DNA of 64,000 bases, taken from the NCBI GenBank assembly GCA_903835005.1, contig CAILLK010000102.1, forward strand, positions 1-64,000, read 5' to 3'. The position numbers were made by a program, and so were the translations under genes. Below, one piece after another: positions 17,700 to 26,677 of this stretch. The first letter of the stretch is position 1. Each line of letters opens with the position of its first letter. This DNA is from an uncultured Bacteroidota bacterium (GTDB lineage: Bacteria; Bacteroidota; Bacteroidia; Chitinophagales; Chitinophagaceae). The notes under the pieces were generated by a model. The model saw only the letters and a list, made by a program, of their open reading frames with translations. It was not told the DNA's origin and did no database searches.

Positions 17700-19373
17700 A
17701 TGAAAAATGTCTTGCTAATTTTGCTGGCAACCTGTTTAACAACTACTTTTTTGTTTGCACAAGCCACCTTCAATACAATAGATTCTGTAGACATCAACAA
17801 TATCAATGCTGCAGTATTGGTTCATGGTGATATGTGGTGGAATCCGGTTCTTGAAACAGCACATTGCGAATTCCCCAATGGCACTCAAAAAAATTGCAAT
17901 TTTGCAAGCAGTATATGGATGAGCGGGTATGATGGGGCAGGCAATCTGCATATAGCTGCTCAGACATACCGCCAGAGCGGAAATGATTACTGGCCGGGCC
18001 CACTGGATGCAAGTGATACGCTTACTTATTCAACATCGGCCAACTGGGCCAAAATCTGGAAGGTTTACCGGACAGACATTCAATACTTCCAGTCGCTGAC
18101 CACACATACAACAGCCAATACTCCAACTGCTATTTTAACCTGGCCCGGCAAGGGTAATGTTAATGCTCAGGGCAATGCTGGTGCTCCCCTTACCATAACT
18201 ACAGATATGGCGCCCTTTATTGACCTTAATGGTAATGGAATTTATGAACCATTGCTTGGAGAATACCCGGATGTGCGTGGTGATGAAGCACTGTGGTGGG
18301 TTTTCAGCGATAACGGCCCCACACATAATCAATCGAATGGTAATCCATTAGGCGTAGAAGTCCATGCCTCATCATTTGCTTATAACAGGGGTACACTGAT
18401 AGACAATGTAGTGTATTATGAATACACTTTCACAAACAAATCAGTCAATAATTATTCAAACATGAGAGTTGCCCAATGGGATGATATTGACCTGGGGTAT
18501 CCTTATGATGATTACATAGGCTATGATTCTATGTGGCGTATGGGTATAGCTTATAATGGTACAGACTGCGATGGCTGCTCGGCCGGGTATCCCCCAACAA
18601 GTTATGGATTGAATCCACCTCAATCTGCAATTACAATGATCGTTTTGCCAGGCGATGTCGGAACGAGCTTTGTTCCGGCCGGAAGTTTTACTAACTATCA
18701 AAATGATGCTTCCAGTACAGGCAACCCTAATAATGACACAGTATGCAATCATTATATGCGGTCTATACTTTACAATGGCAAAACTATTGCCTCTTGCTTT
18801 TCTTCCGGTACATTACCCTGCGGAGGATATGATTCTACTTCAATTATAAATTATGTATACCCCGGTGATCCGTCTGATTCGACTCAATGGAGTGAATGCA
18901 TCTGCGGTAACAATCCAGGTAACAGGCGATTTGTTTTATCAAGCAATGATTTTACACTTAACGCCGGCAGTTCAGCAAAAGTAGTGGTGGCGCAAATTGT
19001 CGCTGATTCGGTTGGGGGCTGTCCGATAGCCAATTTCAGTAAAATTAAAATTGTTGCCGATACCGCCTGGGGAAATTACTATCACCCTCCTGCTCCATTG
19101 CCACCAAATGCAATCAAAAATCTGGCACAAACCAACACCATCAACATTTACCCAAACCCCACTCATAATGTCCTCTACCTTGAAAACTCAGTCCAGAATA
19201 CCGGCGAAGAAAGCATAACCTTCTACAACATTATAGGGCAGAAACTAAATGTAGCTATTACCAGATCAGGAAATAAAAAGGTAGCTGATATAAGTGCATT
19301 GCCCAACGGGCTATACCTTGTGGAATACAGAAACAGCAATATACAGCTGACAACAAAATTTATAAAAGACTAG
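17700..19373 (+). CDS. T9SS cargo protein, tandem paralog 3 of 3
   Basis: A 557-residue third paralog that keeps HGDMWWNP, WMSGYDGAGNLHIAAQTYRQ, DLNGNGIYEPLLGEYP and WWVFSDNGPTHNQ. A short proline-rich linker (HPPAPLPPNA) precedes the T9SS type A tail (INIYPNPTHNVLYLE). The tail differs from those of copies 1 and 2 in its final 30 residues. Several paired cysteines (NGTDCDGCSAG, CICGNNPG) suggest disulfides in the exported protein. It lies 21 bases after paralog 2. Function is unknown. Confidence 0.75.
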   Translation: MKNVLLILLATCLTTTFLFAQATFNTIDSVDINNINAAVLVHGDMWWNPVLETAHCEFPNGTQKNCNFASSIWMSGYDGAGNLHIAAQTYRQSGNDYWPGPLDASDTLTYSTSANWAKIWKVYRTDIQYFQSLTTHTTANTPTAILTWPGKGNVNAQGNAGAPLTITTDMAPFIDLNGNGIYEPLLGEYPDVRGDEALWWVFSDNGPTHNQSNGNPLGVEVHASSFAYNRGTLIDNVVYYEYTFTNKSVNNYSNMRVAQWDDIDLGYPYDDYIGYDSMWRMGIAYNGTDCDGCSAGYPPTSYGLNPPQSAITMIVLPGDVGTSFVPAGSFTNYQNDASSTGNPNNDTVCNHYMRSILYNGKTIASCFSSGTLPCGGYDSTSIINYVYPGDPSDSTQWSECICGNNPGNRRFVLSSNDFTLNAGSSAKVVVAQIVADSVGGCPIANFSKIKIVADTAWGNYYHPPAPLPPNAIKNLAQTNTINIYPNPTHNVLYLENSVQNTGEESITFYNIIGQKLNVAITRSGNKKVADISALPNGLYLVEYRNSNIQLTTKFIKD

Positions 19374-19476
19374 CCGTTGGTTGCATGATTCATGCAGGTG
19401 TTATGAATTGCCGCCTTTTTCACGTTTTTATTTCAATCTTATTTATATTGCACGGCAATCGTTGTGTGCCGCTATT

Positions 19477-20442
19477 ATGAACAGGTTATTTACTATTTTT
19501 TTCTTGCTTCTGATTTGCCTTTTTAGCTCCTGCAAAAAAGACCTGTTGCATTTTCAGAAAGTGCAGCAGCTCAGCAGCAACACCACAATGCAGCTCAATA
19601 ATATCCGCTTTATTAGCAGTAATGTCTGCATCATTGGCGGTGGCATACAGTTTGCACAATCAGGAGTACTGCGGTCGGTGGATGGTGGCTACACCTGGTC
19701 AGTTTTTTCAGATACCAGTGCGCCTAAAGAAATGTTTGGTTTGGGTGTAAGTACCAACGGCAGAATTTACCTGAGTGGGGTAGACGGGGATGTGCTGCAA
19801 AGCAACGACTCCGGCAACACCTGGAAGTTTAACCGGATTCCCGATTGGCTGGTTTATTTCGGCGGTTATTTCCCGGCACCAGATACGGGTATTTTTGTCA
19901 GCTCTATATTGCAAAGGCAATGTACCGTAACCCGAATTGATTCCAATTTCAAAATCATTGATGAGCAAACTCATTTGTTCGGTGTCAATAATGTTTATCC
20001 GGCGGGGCCCCGCACCAGTTATCTTATAGGATACGGCACGGTTATGGTTACTACCGATAACGGCAATACCTGGAATTTTCAGGATGTAAATGGCGATAAC
20101 TTTATGGCTATGGATATACATGGCCAGGATATATGGCTGTGTGGCTATGCCGGCAGTATTTTTCATACCACAGACGGCGGCAACAACTGGAAGCGGCTGC
20201 GCAATGGCAACGATATTACCTTACCCCGCTACAACCTGCTGGGCATTGCATTTAAAGACGGGCAAAATGGCTGGGCAGTATGCGATGACGGCAAACTGAT
20301 ACGTACCGATGATGCCGGCAACCATTGGGAAGAATACGACCGTTTTACTACAAGCGCCCTGCGCAGTATAGCCATCTGCCCCAATGGCGACTTGCTTGTG
20401 GCCGGCGACAACGGAAGTATTTTCAGGATAACCACACTTTAG
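19477..20442 (+). CDS. Ycf48-like beta-propeller lipoprotein
   Basis: A 321-residue protein from the ATG at 19477; the open frame extends upstream to 19381 but only the later start gives a signal sequence. It begins MNRLFTIFFLLLICLFSSCKKD, a lipoprotein signal with the lipid-modified cysteine near residue 19. The rest is made of repeats of the type VDGGYTWSVF, SNDSGNTWKF, TTDNGNTWNFQD, TTDGGNNWKRL and RTDDAGNHWEE. These are the BNR/Asp-box blades of a Ycf48-like propeller. Such propellers act as assembly or binding platforms; the partner is unknown. Confidence 0.75.
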   Translation: MNRLFTIFFLLLICLFSSCKKDLLHFQKVQQLSSNTTMQLNNIRFISSNVCIIGGGIQFAQSGVLRSVDGGYTWSVFSDTSAPKEMFGLGVSTNGRIYLSGVDGDVLQSNDSGNTWKFNRIPDWLVYFGGYFPAPDTGIFVSSILQRQCTVTRIDSNFKIIDEQTHLFGVNNVYPAGPRTSYLIGYGTVMVTTDNGNTWNFQDVNGDNFMAMDIHGQDIWLCGYAGSIFHTTDGGNNWKRLRNGNDITLPRYNLLGIAFKDGQNGWAVCDDGKLIRTDDAGNHWEEYDRFTTSALRSIAICPNGDLLVAGDNGSIFRITTL

Positions 20443-20604
20443 GTAATCCTGCCAATCAGACAAAATAAAACGTCCAGGAAAAAGCGCACGCGAAGTCGGA
20501 ATTTGCAAACATCATTTTTTTAAGACCGTAAATCCCGGTATTGCCGGTTTCTAATGTCTGTATGATGTCATTTAGTGCTGATTAATTTATTTTCAACTGC
20601 ATAA

Positions 20605-20655
20605 CTTTTAAAATCAAATGCCGCCCCGGCAAGGGGCGGCATTTGATTTTAAAAG
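20605..20655. terminator. Long perfect palindrome, bidirectional terminator
   Basis: A perfect 23-bp stem (20605-20627 with 20633-20655) encloses a five-base GGCAA loop. The stem has a GC-rich tip (CCGCCCC/GGGGCGG) and an A/T-rich foot with TTTT on each side. It therefore reads as a strong intrinsic terminator in both directions, between the convergent Ycf48-like and LolA-like genes. Confidence 0.85.
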
Positions 20656-20662
20656 CAGCATG

Positions 20663-21412
20663 TTATTTCTTCTGGTCAGATTCCTTAGATGCCGCAGGTA
20701 TAGCGGGTTTGAAAATACTTTCGTCAATGGGTTTATTGAGCTCAATTGATTTGAAGTTGATATCTCCCATTGGCGAAGAGATGGTCATTGGCATTACCAC
20801 GCCGCCATCCAGCGCTTTATAATTGTCGTAGCTCATAGCTACTTCCTGTTCCTGCTCCTCCACTTTTACTTTCGATTCAGTACGCAGCAAGTAGTAGGTT
20901 TTGGTATCAAAGTAGCAGGTAGTTTCATTGCCATCTTTATCGGTGAATTTTATCCGGTAGCACAATACTTTATTGATGGTATCCATACCCAGGTACTCCG
21001 TTTTTGTACCATTGGTTTTGTAGTCAAACATTTCCTTGGCTTTCAGGTCCATTTGCGACTGGCTTGCTTTAAGTGCATCTGCTTTCATAGTATCCAGCTT
21101 ATCCATGCCCGGCTGAAAAGGCATATAGGTCCAGCCCTGGGATTTTGTAACTATTGTAAACCCGTTCATGCCCATTACGCTGATATCGGTACGCATAGCT
21201 TTACCCGGTATCAATGTCTGAACAAGGCTGATATCCATACCCTGAACCGACATACCGCCATCCATCTTCACAGATTTTATATTATTCCAGGCTTCTTTTG
21301 GGCCTATGGCTTTCAGGTGTTTATCCATTACCTCATCTACCGATTGGGCTTTGAGGGTAGCCACGCCGCTCAGCATTAACAGGGCGAGCATACCCATTTT
21401 TAATAATTTCAT
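20663..21412 (-). CDS. LolA-like outer-membrane lipoprotein-sorting-type protein
   Basis: A 249-residue exported protein with a signal peptide (1-23, ending TLKAQ). The fold is of the LolA/LppX (outer-membrane lipoprotein sorting) type, recognised by the N-terminal SVDEVMDKHLKAIG, the repeated amphipathic strands, the YFDTKTYYLLRTE segment, and PMTISSPMGDINFKSIELN near the end. The predicted role is carrying or sensing lipids in the periplasm; the exact cargo is not known. The basic, serine-rich tail (AASKESDQKK) is not part of the fold. It is monocistronic. Confidence 0.7.
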   Translation of the reverse strand: MKLLKMGMLALLMLSGVATLKAQSVDEVMDKHLKAIGPKEAWNNIKSVKMDGGMSVQGMDISLVQTLIPGKAMRTDISVMGMNGFTIVTKSQGWTYMPFQPGMDKLDTMKADALKASQSQMDLKAKEMFDYKTNGTKTEYLGMDTINKVLCYRIKFTDKDGNETTCYFDTKTYYLLRTESKVKVEEQEQEVAMSYDNYKALDGGVVMPMTISSPMGDINFKSIELNKPIDESIFKPAIPAASKESDQKK

Positions 21413-21535
21413 ACTTGTGGTTTTAAATATTTAGGTAGCAAAAATAGGAAATTCATTTGGGTTATTTTGTTGTTATATAAAATCGAACCGATTTTAACCG
21501 ATTCCTTCTTTTAAGAATACAACGGAATTCAGTCG

Positions 21536-23428
21536 TTACGAAATATACTCACTCAGCTCCAGCCATCTCATTTCCTTTTCCTCAAGCGACTGTGTTATAA
21601 AAGTCATCCGGTTGCTGAGTTGCTGTATCTGATCATAGTTCAGCGATTGGTCCATCATTTTTTCGGTTATAGTAGTTTTCTCTGTTTCCATCGCTGCCAT
21701 ATCTTTTTCCAGCTGGTCGAATTCGCGCTTGTCTTTAAAGGAGAATTTCTTTTTCTCCGGCGCCGGCTTGGCAATAACTGGTTTTGCAACCACATCCTCA
21801 GTTTTCTTCGGACTGTCTTTCTGTTTTTCCTTTGCCCTTTCTTCAATACGGTAAGCGCTGTAATTGCCGGGATAATCGCGCACCACGCCATTACCTTCAA
21901 ATACAAACAGATGGTCTACCAGCCGGTCCATAAAATACCGGTCGTGCGATACAATTACCAGGCAGCCGGGAAAATCGCTGAGGAAATTTTCGAGTACGGA
22001 GAGGGTAGGGAGGTCAAGGTCATTGGTAGGTTCATCCAGTATCAGGAAGTTGGGATTACGGAATAAAATGGCCAGCAGCTGTAGCCGCTTTTTCTCGCCC
22101 CCGCTCAGTTTCGAGAGATAAGTATATTGTTGCTCAGGCGGAAAGAGGAACAGCGTAAGAAACTGCGAAGCGCTCAAGGTACTGCCATCGGCCAGCGGAA
22201 AGTTTTCGGCTATATTCTTCACAAATTCTATCAGCCGCATATCTTCCTTTATCTCAAGGCCCTGCTGCGAGAAGTTGCCGAAGATAACCGTTTCACCAAT
22301 ATTTATCTTACCGCTGTCTTGCGGCTCTATGCCCTGCAGCATGTGCAGAAAGGTACTTTTGCCCGCTCCGTTTTCGCCTATTATACCCACCCTTTCGCCC
22401 TTCTTGAAGGTGTAATCAAAACCCTTGAGTATTATCTTTTCGCCATAGCTTTTATATACTTTTTTCAGCTCGGCTATCTTACCCCCCAGGCGGCTCATTT
22501 TGGTTTGAAGTTCCACCTGGTTGTCCACTACTTTCTGCTTGGCCTTCTTTTCTATTTCGTAGAAATTGTCTTCCCTGCTTCTCGATTTTGTGGTTCGCGC
22601 CTTGGGTTGCTTGCGCATCCATTCCAGCTCTTTGCGAAACTGGTTGCGTGCTTTATCTATATTCGATATTGTGTTTTCTATACGAGCGGCTTTCTTCTCC
22701 AGGTAGCTCTGGTAATCCCCCTCATAGGTATACAGTTTCTCCTCATCCAGCTCCCAAATTTCATCACACACATCTTCCAGGAAGTAACGGTCATGGGTAA
22801 CCATAAGCAGGGTTACCTTCTGCATGTTCAGGTAGTTTTCCAGCCACTCTACCATGGTTACATCCAGGTGGTTGGTAGGCTCATCCATGATCAGCAGAAC
22901 GTGCTTGTGTTCAAACCCGATATCTATAAGCACCTGAGCCAAAGCTACCCTTTTACGTTGCCCGCCCGACAGTGTTTTTACCTTCTGGTCCAGGTTATGA
23001 ATGTTGAGTTTGTTGAGTATCTGGTGCACCTTGGCTTCAAAGTCCCAGGCGCCCAGTTCATCTATTCTCGACAGCGCTGCCGACAGGGCTTCGTGGTCCT
23101 TAGAGCCTTCAGCCAGTATCTTTTCATAATTGCGCATGGCCTCGGCCACGGGGTGCCGGTAATGAAATATATTATCGAGTACCGACAGTTCCTCTGCAAA
23201 TTGCGGCTCCTGTTCAAAGAGCGCTACCGTTACATCCTTATGTATCCATATATTCCCTTCATCCACAGTATCCTTGCCCGATAGTATTTTCAGTAAGGTA
23301 CTTTTACCGCTGCCATTGCGGGCAATAAGAGCTATTTTATCGCCTTCGCTGATATGGAAGGTGATATTGGTAAACAGTGGTTTTATTCCGTAAGATTTGC
23401 TGATCTTGTCTGCTGAAACGTAATGCAT
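21536..23428 (-). CDS. ABC-F family ATP-binding protein
   Basis: A 630-residue soluble protein from the ATG at 23426-23428; the open frame runs 35 codons further but those residues look non-natural. It has two ABC ATPase domains: Walker A ARNGSGKST (about 36-44) with signature LSGGQRKR and Walker B LLIMDEPTNHLD, then GENGAGKST (about 345) with LSGGEKKR and LILDEPTNDLD. A charged interdomain linker and a lysine-rich C-terminal coiled coil follow. No membrane segment is present. This is the ABC-F pattern (Uup/YdiF-like), proteins that act on the ribosome during translation. Whether it gives antibiotic protection cannot be told. Confidence 0.88.
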   Translation of the reverse strand: MHYVSADKISKSYGIKPLFTNITFHISEGDKIALIARNGSGKSTLLKILSGKDTVDEGNIWIHKDVTVALFEQEPQFAEELSVLDNIFHYRHPVAEAMRNYEKILAEGSKDHEALSAALSRIDELGAWDFEAKVHQILNKLNIHNLDQKVKTLSGGQRKRVALAQVLIDIGFEHKHVLLIMDEPTNHLDVTMVEWLENYLNMQKVTLLMVTHDRYFLEDVCDEIWELDEEKLYTYEGDYQSYLEKKAARIENTISNIDKARNQFRKELEWMRKQPKARTTKSRSREDNFYEIEKKAKQKVVDNQVELQTKMSRLGGKIAELKKVYKSYGEKIILKGFDYTFKKGERVGIIGENGAGKSTFLHMLQGIEPQDSGKINIGETVIFGNFSQQGLEIKEDMRLIEFVKNIAENFPLADGSTLSASQFLTLFLFPPEQQYTYLSKLSGGEKKRLQLLAILFRNPNFLILDEPTNDLDLPTLSVLENFLSDFPGCLVIVSHDRYFMDRLVDHLFVFEGNGVVRDYPGNYSAYRIEERAKEKQKDSPKKTEDVVAKPVIAKPAPEKKKFSFKDKREFDQLEKDMAAMETEKTTITEKMMDQSLNYDQIQQLSNRMTFITQSLEEKEMRWLELSEYIS

Positions 23429-23576
23429 AAGCGGCGCAAAGGTAGGGGGATAAGTTGAAAGGATAATTGATGGAAAAGTTAATAAGTTGGTTGGAATGGA
23501 AAAGAAAGACAACATAAACAAGTTTTTGGCCACAACACCTGTAATCAGGTTGAGGAAATAATTTTCAATTATTTTA

Positions 23577-23630
23577 ACTAAAAAATTAGTTTGTAAACTA
23601 AATAGTTAGTAGATTTACTAAAAAATTAGT
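23577..23630 (+). promoter_or_regulatory. Triple BlaI-type operator, three dyads at 20-bp spacing
   Basis: Three copies of the dyad ACTAA-N4-TTAGT lie at 23577-23590, 23597-23610 and 23617-23630, exactly 20 bases apart and ending 10 bases before the blaI-like ATG. They overlap a possible promoter (TTG at 23591, TAGATTTA at 23610). Dimers of a BlaI/MecI repressor bind such dyads. Spacing of about two helical turns would put three dimers on one DNA face and block transcription. The operator is read directly; the binding is inferred from the family. Confidence 0.8.
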
Positions 23631-23640
23631 TGAAACATTT

Positions 23641-24021
23641 ATGAAGACGCCATTCAAGCCACTGACGAAAGCCGAAGAAGAGATCATGCAGGTATTATGG
23701 AAGCTGGAAAAAGCATTTGTAAAAGACATTGTTGACGAACTGCCGGAGCCCAAGCCGCACTATAATACGATCTCTACCATCATAAAAATACTCTGTGATA
23801 AGGGCATAGCATCTTTCGAATCTTTCGGGAAATCGAACCGGTATTACCCGCTGGTGAAAAAAGAAGACTACACCAGGCGATCTATGAAGCAGTTTGTGAA
23901 AGGGTATTTTGAAGGGTCCTATTCCAATATGTTTTCCTTTTTTGCCAAAGAAAAAGATATTAGCATTGAAGACCTGGAAAGCATACTGAAAGAACTGAAA
24001 AACAATTCACCTAAAAAGTAA
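23641..24021 (+). CDS. BlaI/MecI/CopY family transcriptional repressor
   Basis: A 126-residue winged-helix repressor. It begins KPLTKAEEEIMQVLWKLEKAFVKDIVDELPEPKPHYNTISTIIKIL, the classic BlaI N-terminus with a helix-turn-helix around residues 25-60. The C-terminal dimerisation helices follow (SMKQFVKGYFEGSYSNM and EDLESILKELK). In the BlaR1/BlaI system a membrane protease senses a signal and triggers cleavage of the repressor. Two M56 proteases follow at once, and three dyads precede it, so autoregulation of the whole operon is likely. The inducer need not be a beta-lactam; no beta-lactamase is present. Confidence 0.88.
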   Translation: MKTPFKPLTKAEEEIMQVLWKLEKAFVKDIVDELPEPKPHYNTISTIIKILCDKGIASFESFGKSNRYYPLVKKEDYTRRSMKQFVKGYFEGSYSNMFSFFAKEKDISIEDLESILKELKNNSPKK

Positions 24022-24027
24022 TTTTTT

Positions 24028-25353
24028 ATGTTGTACTTCATTCAGGTAAACCTTTACACAATGGCAATGCTGGCCATTTATAGCCTGTTTCTGTGCAACA
24101 GGCCTTTATATCAGCAGAGCAGGTATTACCTCATATCCTCGGCATTATTGCCGCTGATACTGCCGCTGATACACATGCCGGAAAGATATAGCCCCCAATT
24201 GCAGGAAACATCTTTGCTTCGATTTAACCTGCCGGAAATTTTAATCTCCGCAACCAGGCATACAGTGGAAATGCCCGGCAAGGTGGACTGGTTAGCTGTT
24301 GGGTATTTAATTATTGCTGGAATTATCATTGCATGGCAATTATTGAATGGTTTTCGCCTCTGGCAACTGATCCGGAACAGGCAGCAGGTAGACCACGGCA
24401 GCTATAGACTGGTAATAGCTCCGGGGTTAGCACCGGGAAGTTTTGGAAATTATATATTTTTCCCCGACGGGGAAATTAATGATAACATTATGGCACATGA
24501 ATGTGCGCATATACAACTGAACCATACCCGTGATATACTCGTGATTACTTTGCTGCAGGCCCTTATCTGGCCGAACCTGTTACTGATATGGATTAAAAAA
24601 GAACTGCAGCAGGTACATGAATTCCAGGCCGATGAACTGGTAAATGCGGATATAGCTGTTTATGCTGAGTTATTGCTGTCTTCAGTTTTTCAAACGCAAT
24701 CCTTGCATCTTATACATTCATTTATTAATCACCCCATAAAACGCAGAATTATGATGCTATTAAAAAAGCCTTTAGGCCAATCAGCAAGATTTTTATGTCT
24801 GTTAAAAATTGGCACGGCTACTATGGTTACTATTTTAGGTTTGATTTATTTGCAAAGCTGTAACCAAAAAGTGAATAATACCAATCAGTCAAACAGTCTG
24901 GCATCAACCCCGGGAAGTATTGATTCATTAAAAAAGATTAATTCTCCGGATAAGGAAAATGATCCCTCTATTTTCCATAAGGACTATGATACCTATTATG
25001 ACACGGTGAAAAAAGATGGCAAGCTTGCTGTAAACGAACATCGCGTATATAAATCATTTGGCGCTATGGACAGGAAGCCGGAACCGGTTATTGATATTTA
25101 TAAATTCCTGGCCGACAATATCAGATACCCTGAGAGCGCAAAGCAAGGTGGAATTCAGGGCAGGGTTGTTGTGCATTTTATAGTCAATGAAAATGGTAAA
25201 ATTTGTAATCCTGAAATGGTTAGGGCTCCGGATATGTCATTAGCGAATGAAGCGCTGAGGGTTATCCGCACAATGCCCGACTGGAAACCCGGAATTGTAA
25301 ACGGAAAACCTGTTGCTGCTTACTTTTATTTACCGATCGTTTTTAAGCTTTGA
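24028..25353 (+). CDS. M56 (BlaR1-like) membrane metallopeptidase with TonB-type C-terminal domain
   Basis: A 441-residue membrane protein beginning 6 bases after the repressor stop. Membrane helices lie at about 5-23, 33-50, 90-106 and 265-285. The zinc protease motif is HECAH (His157, Glu158, His161), with the extra ligand probably in HEFQADELV. After the last membrane helix comes a periplasmic linker. A TonB-C-like domain follows (YPESAKQGGIQGRVVVHFIVNENGKI near 365-390), as in many Bacteroidota M56 proteins. No penicillin-binding sensor domain is present. The role should be signal sensing and inactivation of the BlaI-like repressor. Confidence 0.85.
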   Translation: MLYFIQVNLYTMAMLAIYSLFLCNRPLYQQSRYYLISSALLPLILPLIHMPERYSPQLQETSLLRFNLPEILISATRHTVEMPGKVDWLAVGYLIIAGIIIAWQLLNGFRLWQLIRNRQQVDHGSYRLVIAPGLAPGSFGNYIFFPDGEINDNIMAHECAHIQLNHTRDILVITLLQALIWPNLLLIWIKKELQQVHEFQADELVNADIAVYAELLLSSVFQTQSLHLIHSFINHPIKRRIMMLLKKPLGQSARFLCLLKIGTATMVTILGLIYLQSCNQKVNNTNQSNSLASTPGSIDSLKKINSPDKENDPSIFHKDYDTYYDTVKKDGKLAVNEHRVYKSFGAMDRKPEPVIDIYKFLADNIRYPESAKQGGIQGRVVVHFIVNENGKICNPEMVRAPDMSLANEALRVIRTMPDWKPGIVNGKPVAAYFYLPIVFKL

Positions 25354-25368
25354 TTTTAACCCGTATCT

Positions 25369-26637
25369 ATGACCTATTTACTTCAAATTACTGTTTATAC
25401 TGCAATACTCTTTGCAATATATCTGCTGTTGTTAAAAGACCGTGTGGCCCATATTTGGAACCGGGCTTACTTATTGCTGTGCGCCGCTTTACCGATGGTA
25501 ATTCCTCTGATAAGTATACCTTCCATTCAAAGGGCAAGTCCTGTTATCAGCAGGTCGGCTGGTATTTTATTGCTGCAGGTATCGGGTATAACAACAGGAA
25601 GTAAAAGGATATCGGAGGTAGTTAATTGGAGCTATGTGGTAACCATTATTTATGTTATGGTTTCGCTGGTTATACTGGCCTGGACATTATTTCATATTAT
25701 CAGGTTTCTAAAGTTAGTGACACGAGGCAATTATGAAAAAAATGGCGGGGTAAAAGTTGTCAGAGAAACAAATGCAGGCCCTGGCAGTTTTCTGAATATT
25801 ATTTTCTTTCCGGGTAAAAATATTGATGCCGTTATTTATGAGCATGAGCAGGCTCACATCAGGCTGAAGCACAGTTTTGACCTGATTTTTATTCGCTGCA
25901 TGCTCATTGTTTTCTGGCCGAATATTATGCTGTACATGCTGATAAAAGAGCTGAAAATGGTGCATGAATTTCAGGCCGATGCACTGGCCGCAGGGAATAA
26001 GATAAGCTACATAAATACCCTGCTCAATAATTCATTTCATACGCATAGGTTTTCAATGGCCAATACTTTTTTCCATCACCCAGTAAAGAGGAGAATCAGG
26101 ATGATGAACAAATCGGTTCTGAGCTCAAAGGGATTGTTTTTTCTAGCTGCAAGGTCATTTATAGTAACAACTGTTTTAGTAGCTGCTATGGTTTATTTAC
26201 AGAGCTGTAAGCAACCTGTGCAAGCCATCCCTGATGAGACGATTTTTCAATTTAATTTCAGGACTGATACTGCAATTATTAAGGTGACTGAGGATAGGAC
26301 AGATTTACCAAAGCCGATAGTCTTACCAATCAGTGAGTTGAAGAGTGATTGGAGTTTAAATGCACAATTTAATGATAGGCCTGAATTTGTTATTGTTCCT
26401 GATGCAGTGCCGGGGTCATTTACTATTATGGGATCAACGGGAGCACTTAAAAATGAAAATTTAACTGTACAGGTAACAGATTTAAATGGTAAGACAATAT
26501 TTGAGAGGACTGTAACTACCCCTGCTGGTTATTTAAATGAAAAAGTTATACTTAATAACCTGAGGAGCTTCACTCCCTATACTGTAGATGTTTATTCTTC
26601 ATCTTTTAATGAAAAATTACTCCTTATTGCGAAGTGA
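25369..26637 (+). CDS. Second M56 (BlaR1-like) membrane metallopeptidase
   Basis: A 422-residue paralog of the preceding protease with the same membrane topology, active site HEQAH (His159, Glu160, His163) and downstream HEFQADALA. It also keeps HPVKRRIRMM before the last membrane helix, as in copy one (HPIKRRIMML). The periplasmic C-terminal part has no TonB-like domain; instead it has a short beta-rich segment (ENLTVQVTDLNGKTIFERTVT). Two proteases with different sensor ends served by one repressor suggest two inputs to one switch. Spacing to the first protease is 15 bases, so it is co-transcribed. Confidence 0.83.
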   Translation: MTYLLQITVYTAILFAIYLLLLKDRVAHIWNRAYLLLCAALPMVIPLISIPSIQRASPVISRSAGILLLQVSGITTGSKRISEVVNWSYVVTIIYVMVSLVILAWTLFHIIRFLKLVTRGNYEKNGGVKVVRETNAGPGSFLNIIFFPGKNIDAVIYEHEQAHIRLKHSFDLIFIRCMLIVFWPNIMLYMLIKELKMVHEFQADALAAGNKISYINTLLNNSFHTHRFSMANTFFHHPVKRRIRMMNKSVLSSKGLFFLAARSFIVTTVLVAAMVYLQSCKQPVQAIPDETIFQFNFRTDTAIIKVTEDRTDLPKPIVLPISELKSDWSLNAQFNDRPEFVIVPDAVPGSFTIMGSTGALKNENLTVQVTDLNGKTIFERTVTTPAGYLNEKVILNNLRSFTPYTVDVYSSSFNEKLLLIAK

Positions 26638-26677
26638 AATAAATAAATGTATTTTACGTTAAATGTTATAAAAATCT

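Noticed and set aside
22127-23284. 385-codon plus-strand open frame inside the ABC-F gene
   Set aside because: It lies wholly opposite conserved ATPase motifs, and its translation is not protein-like.
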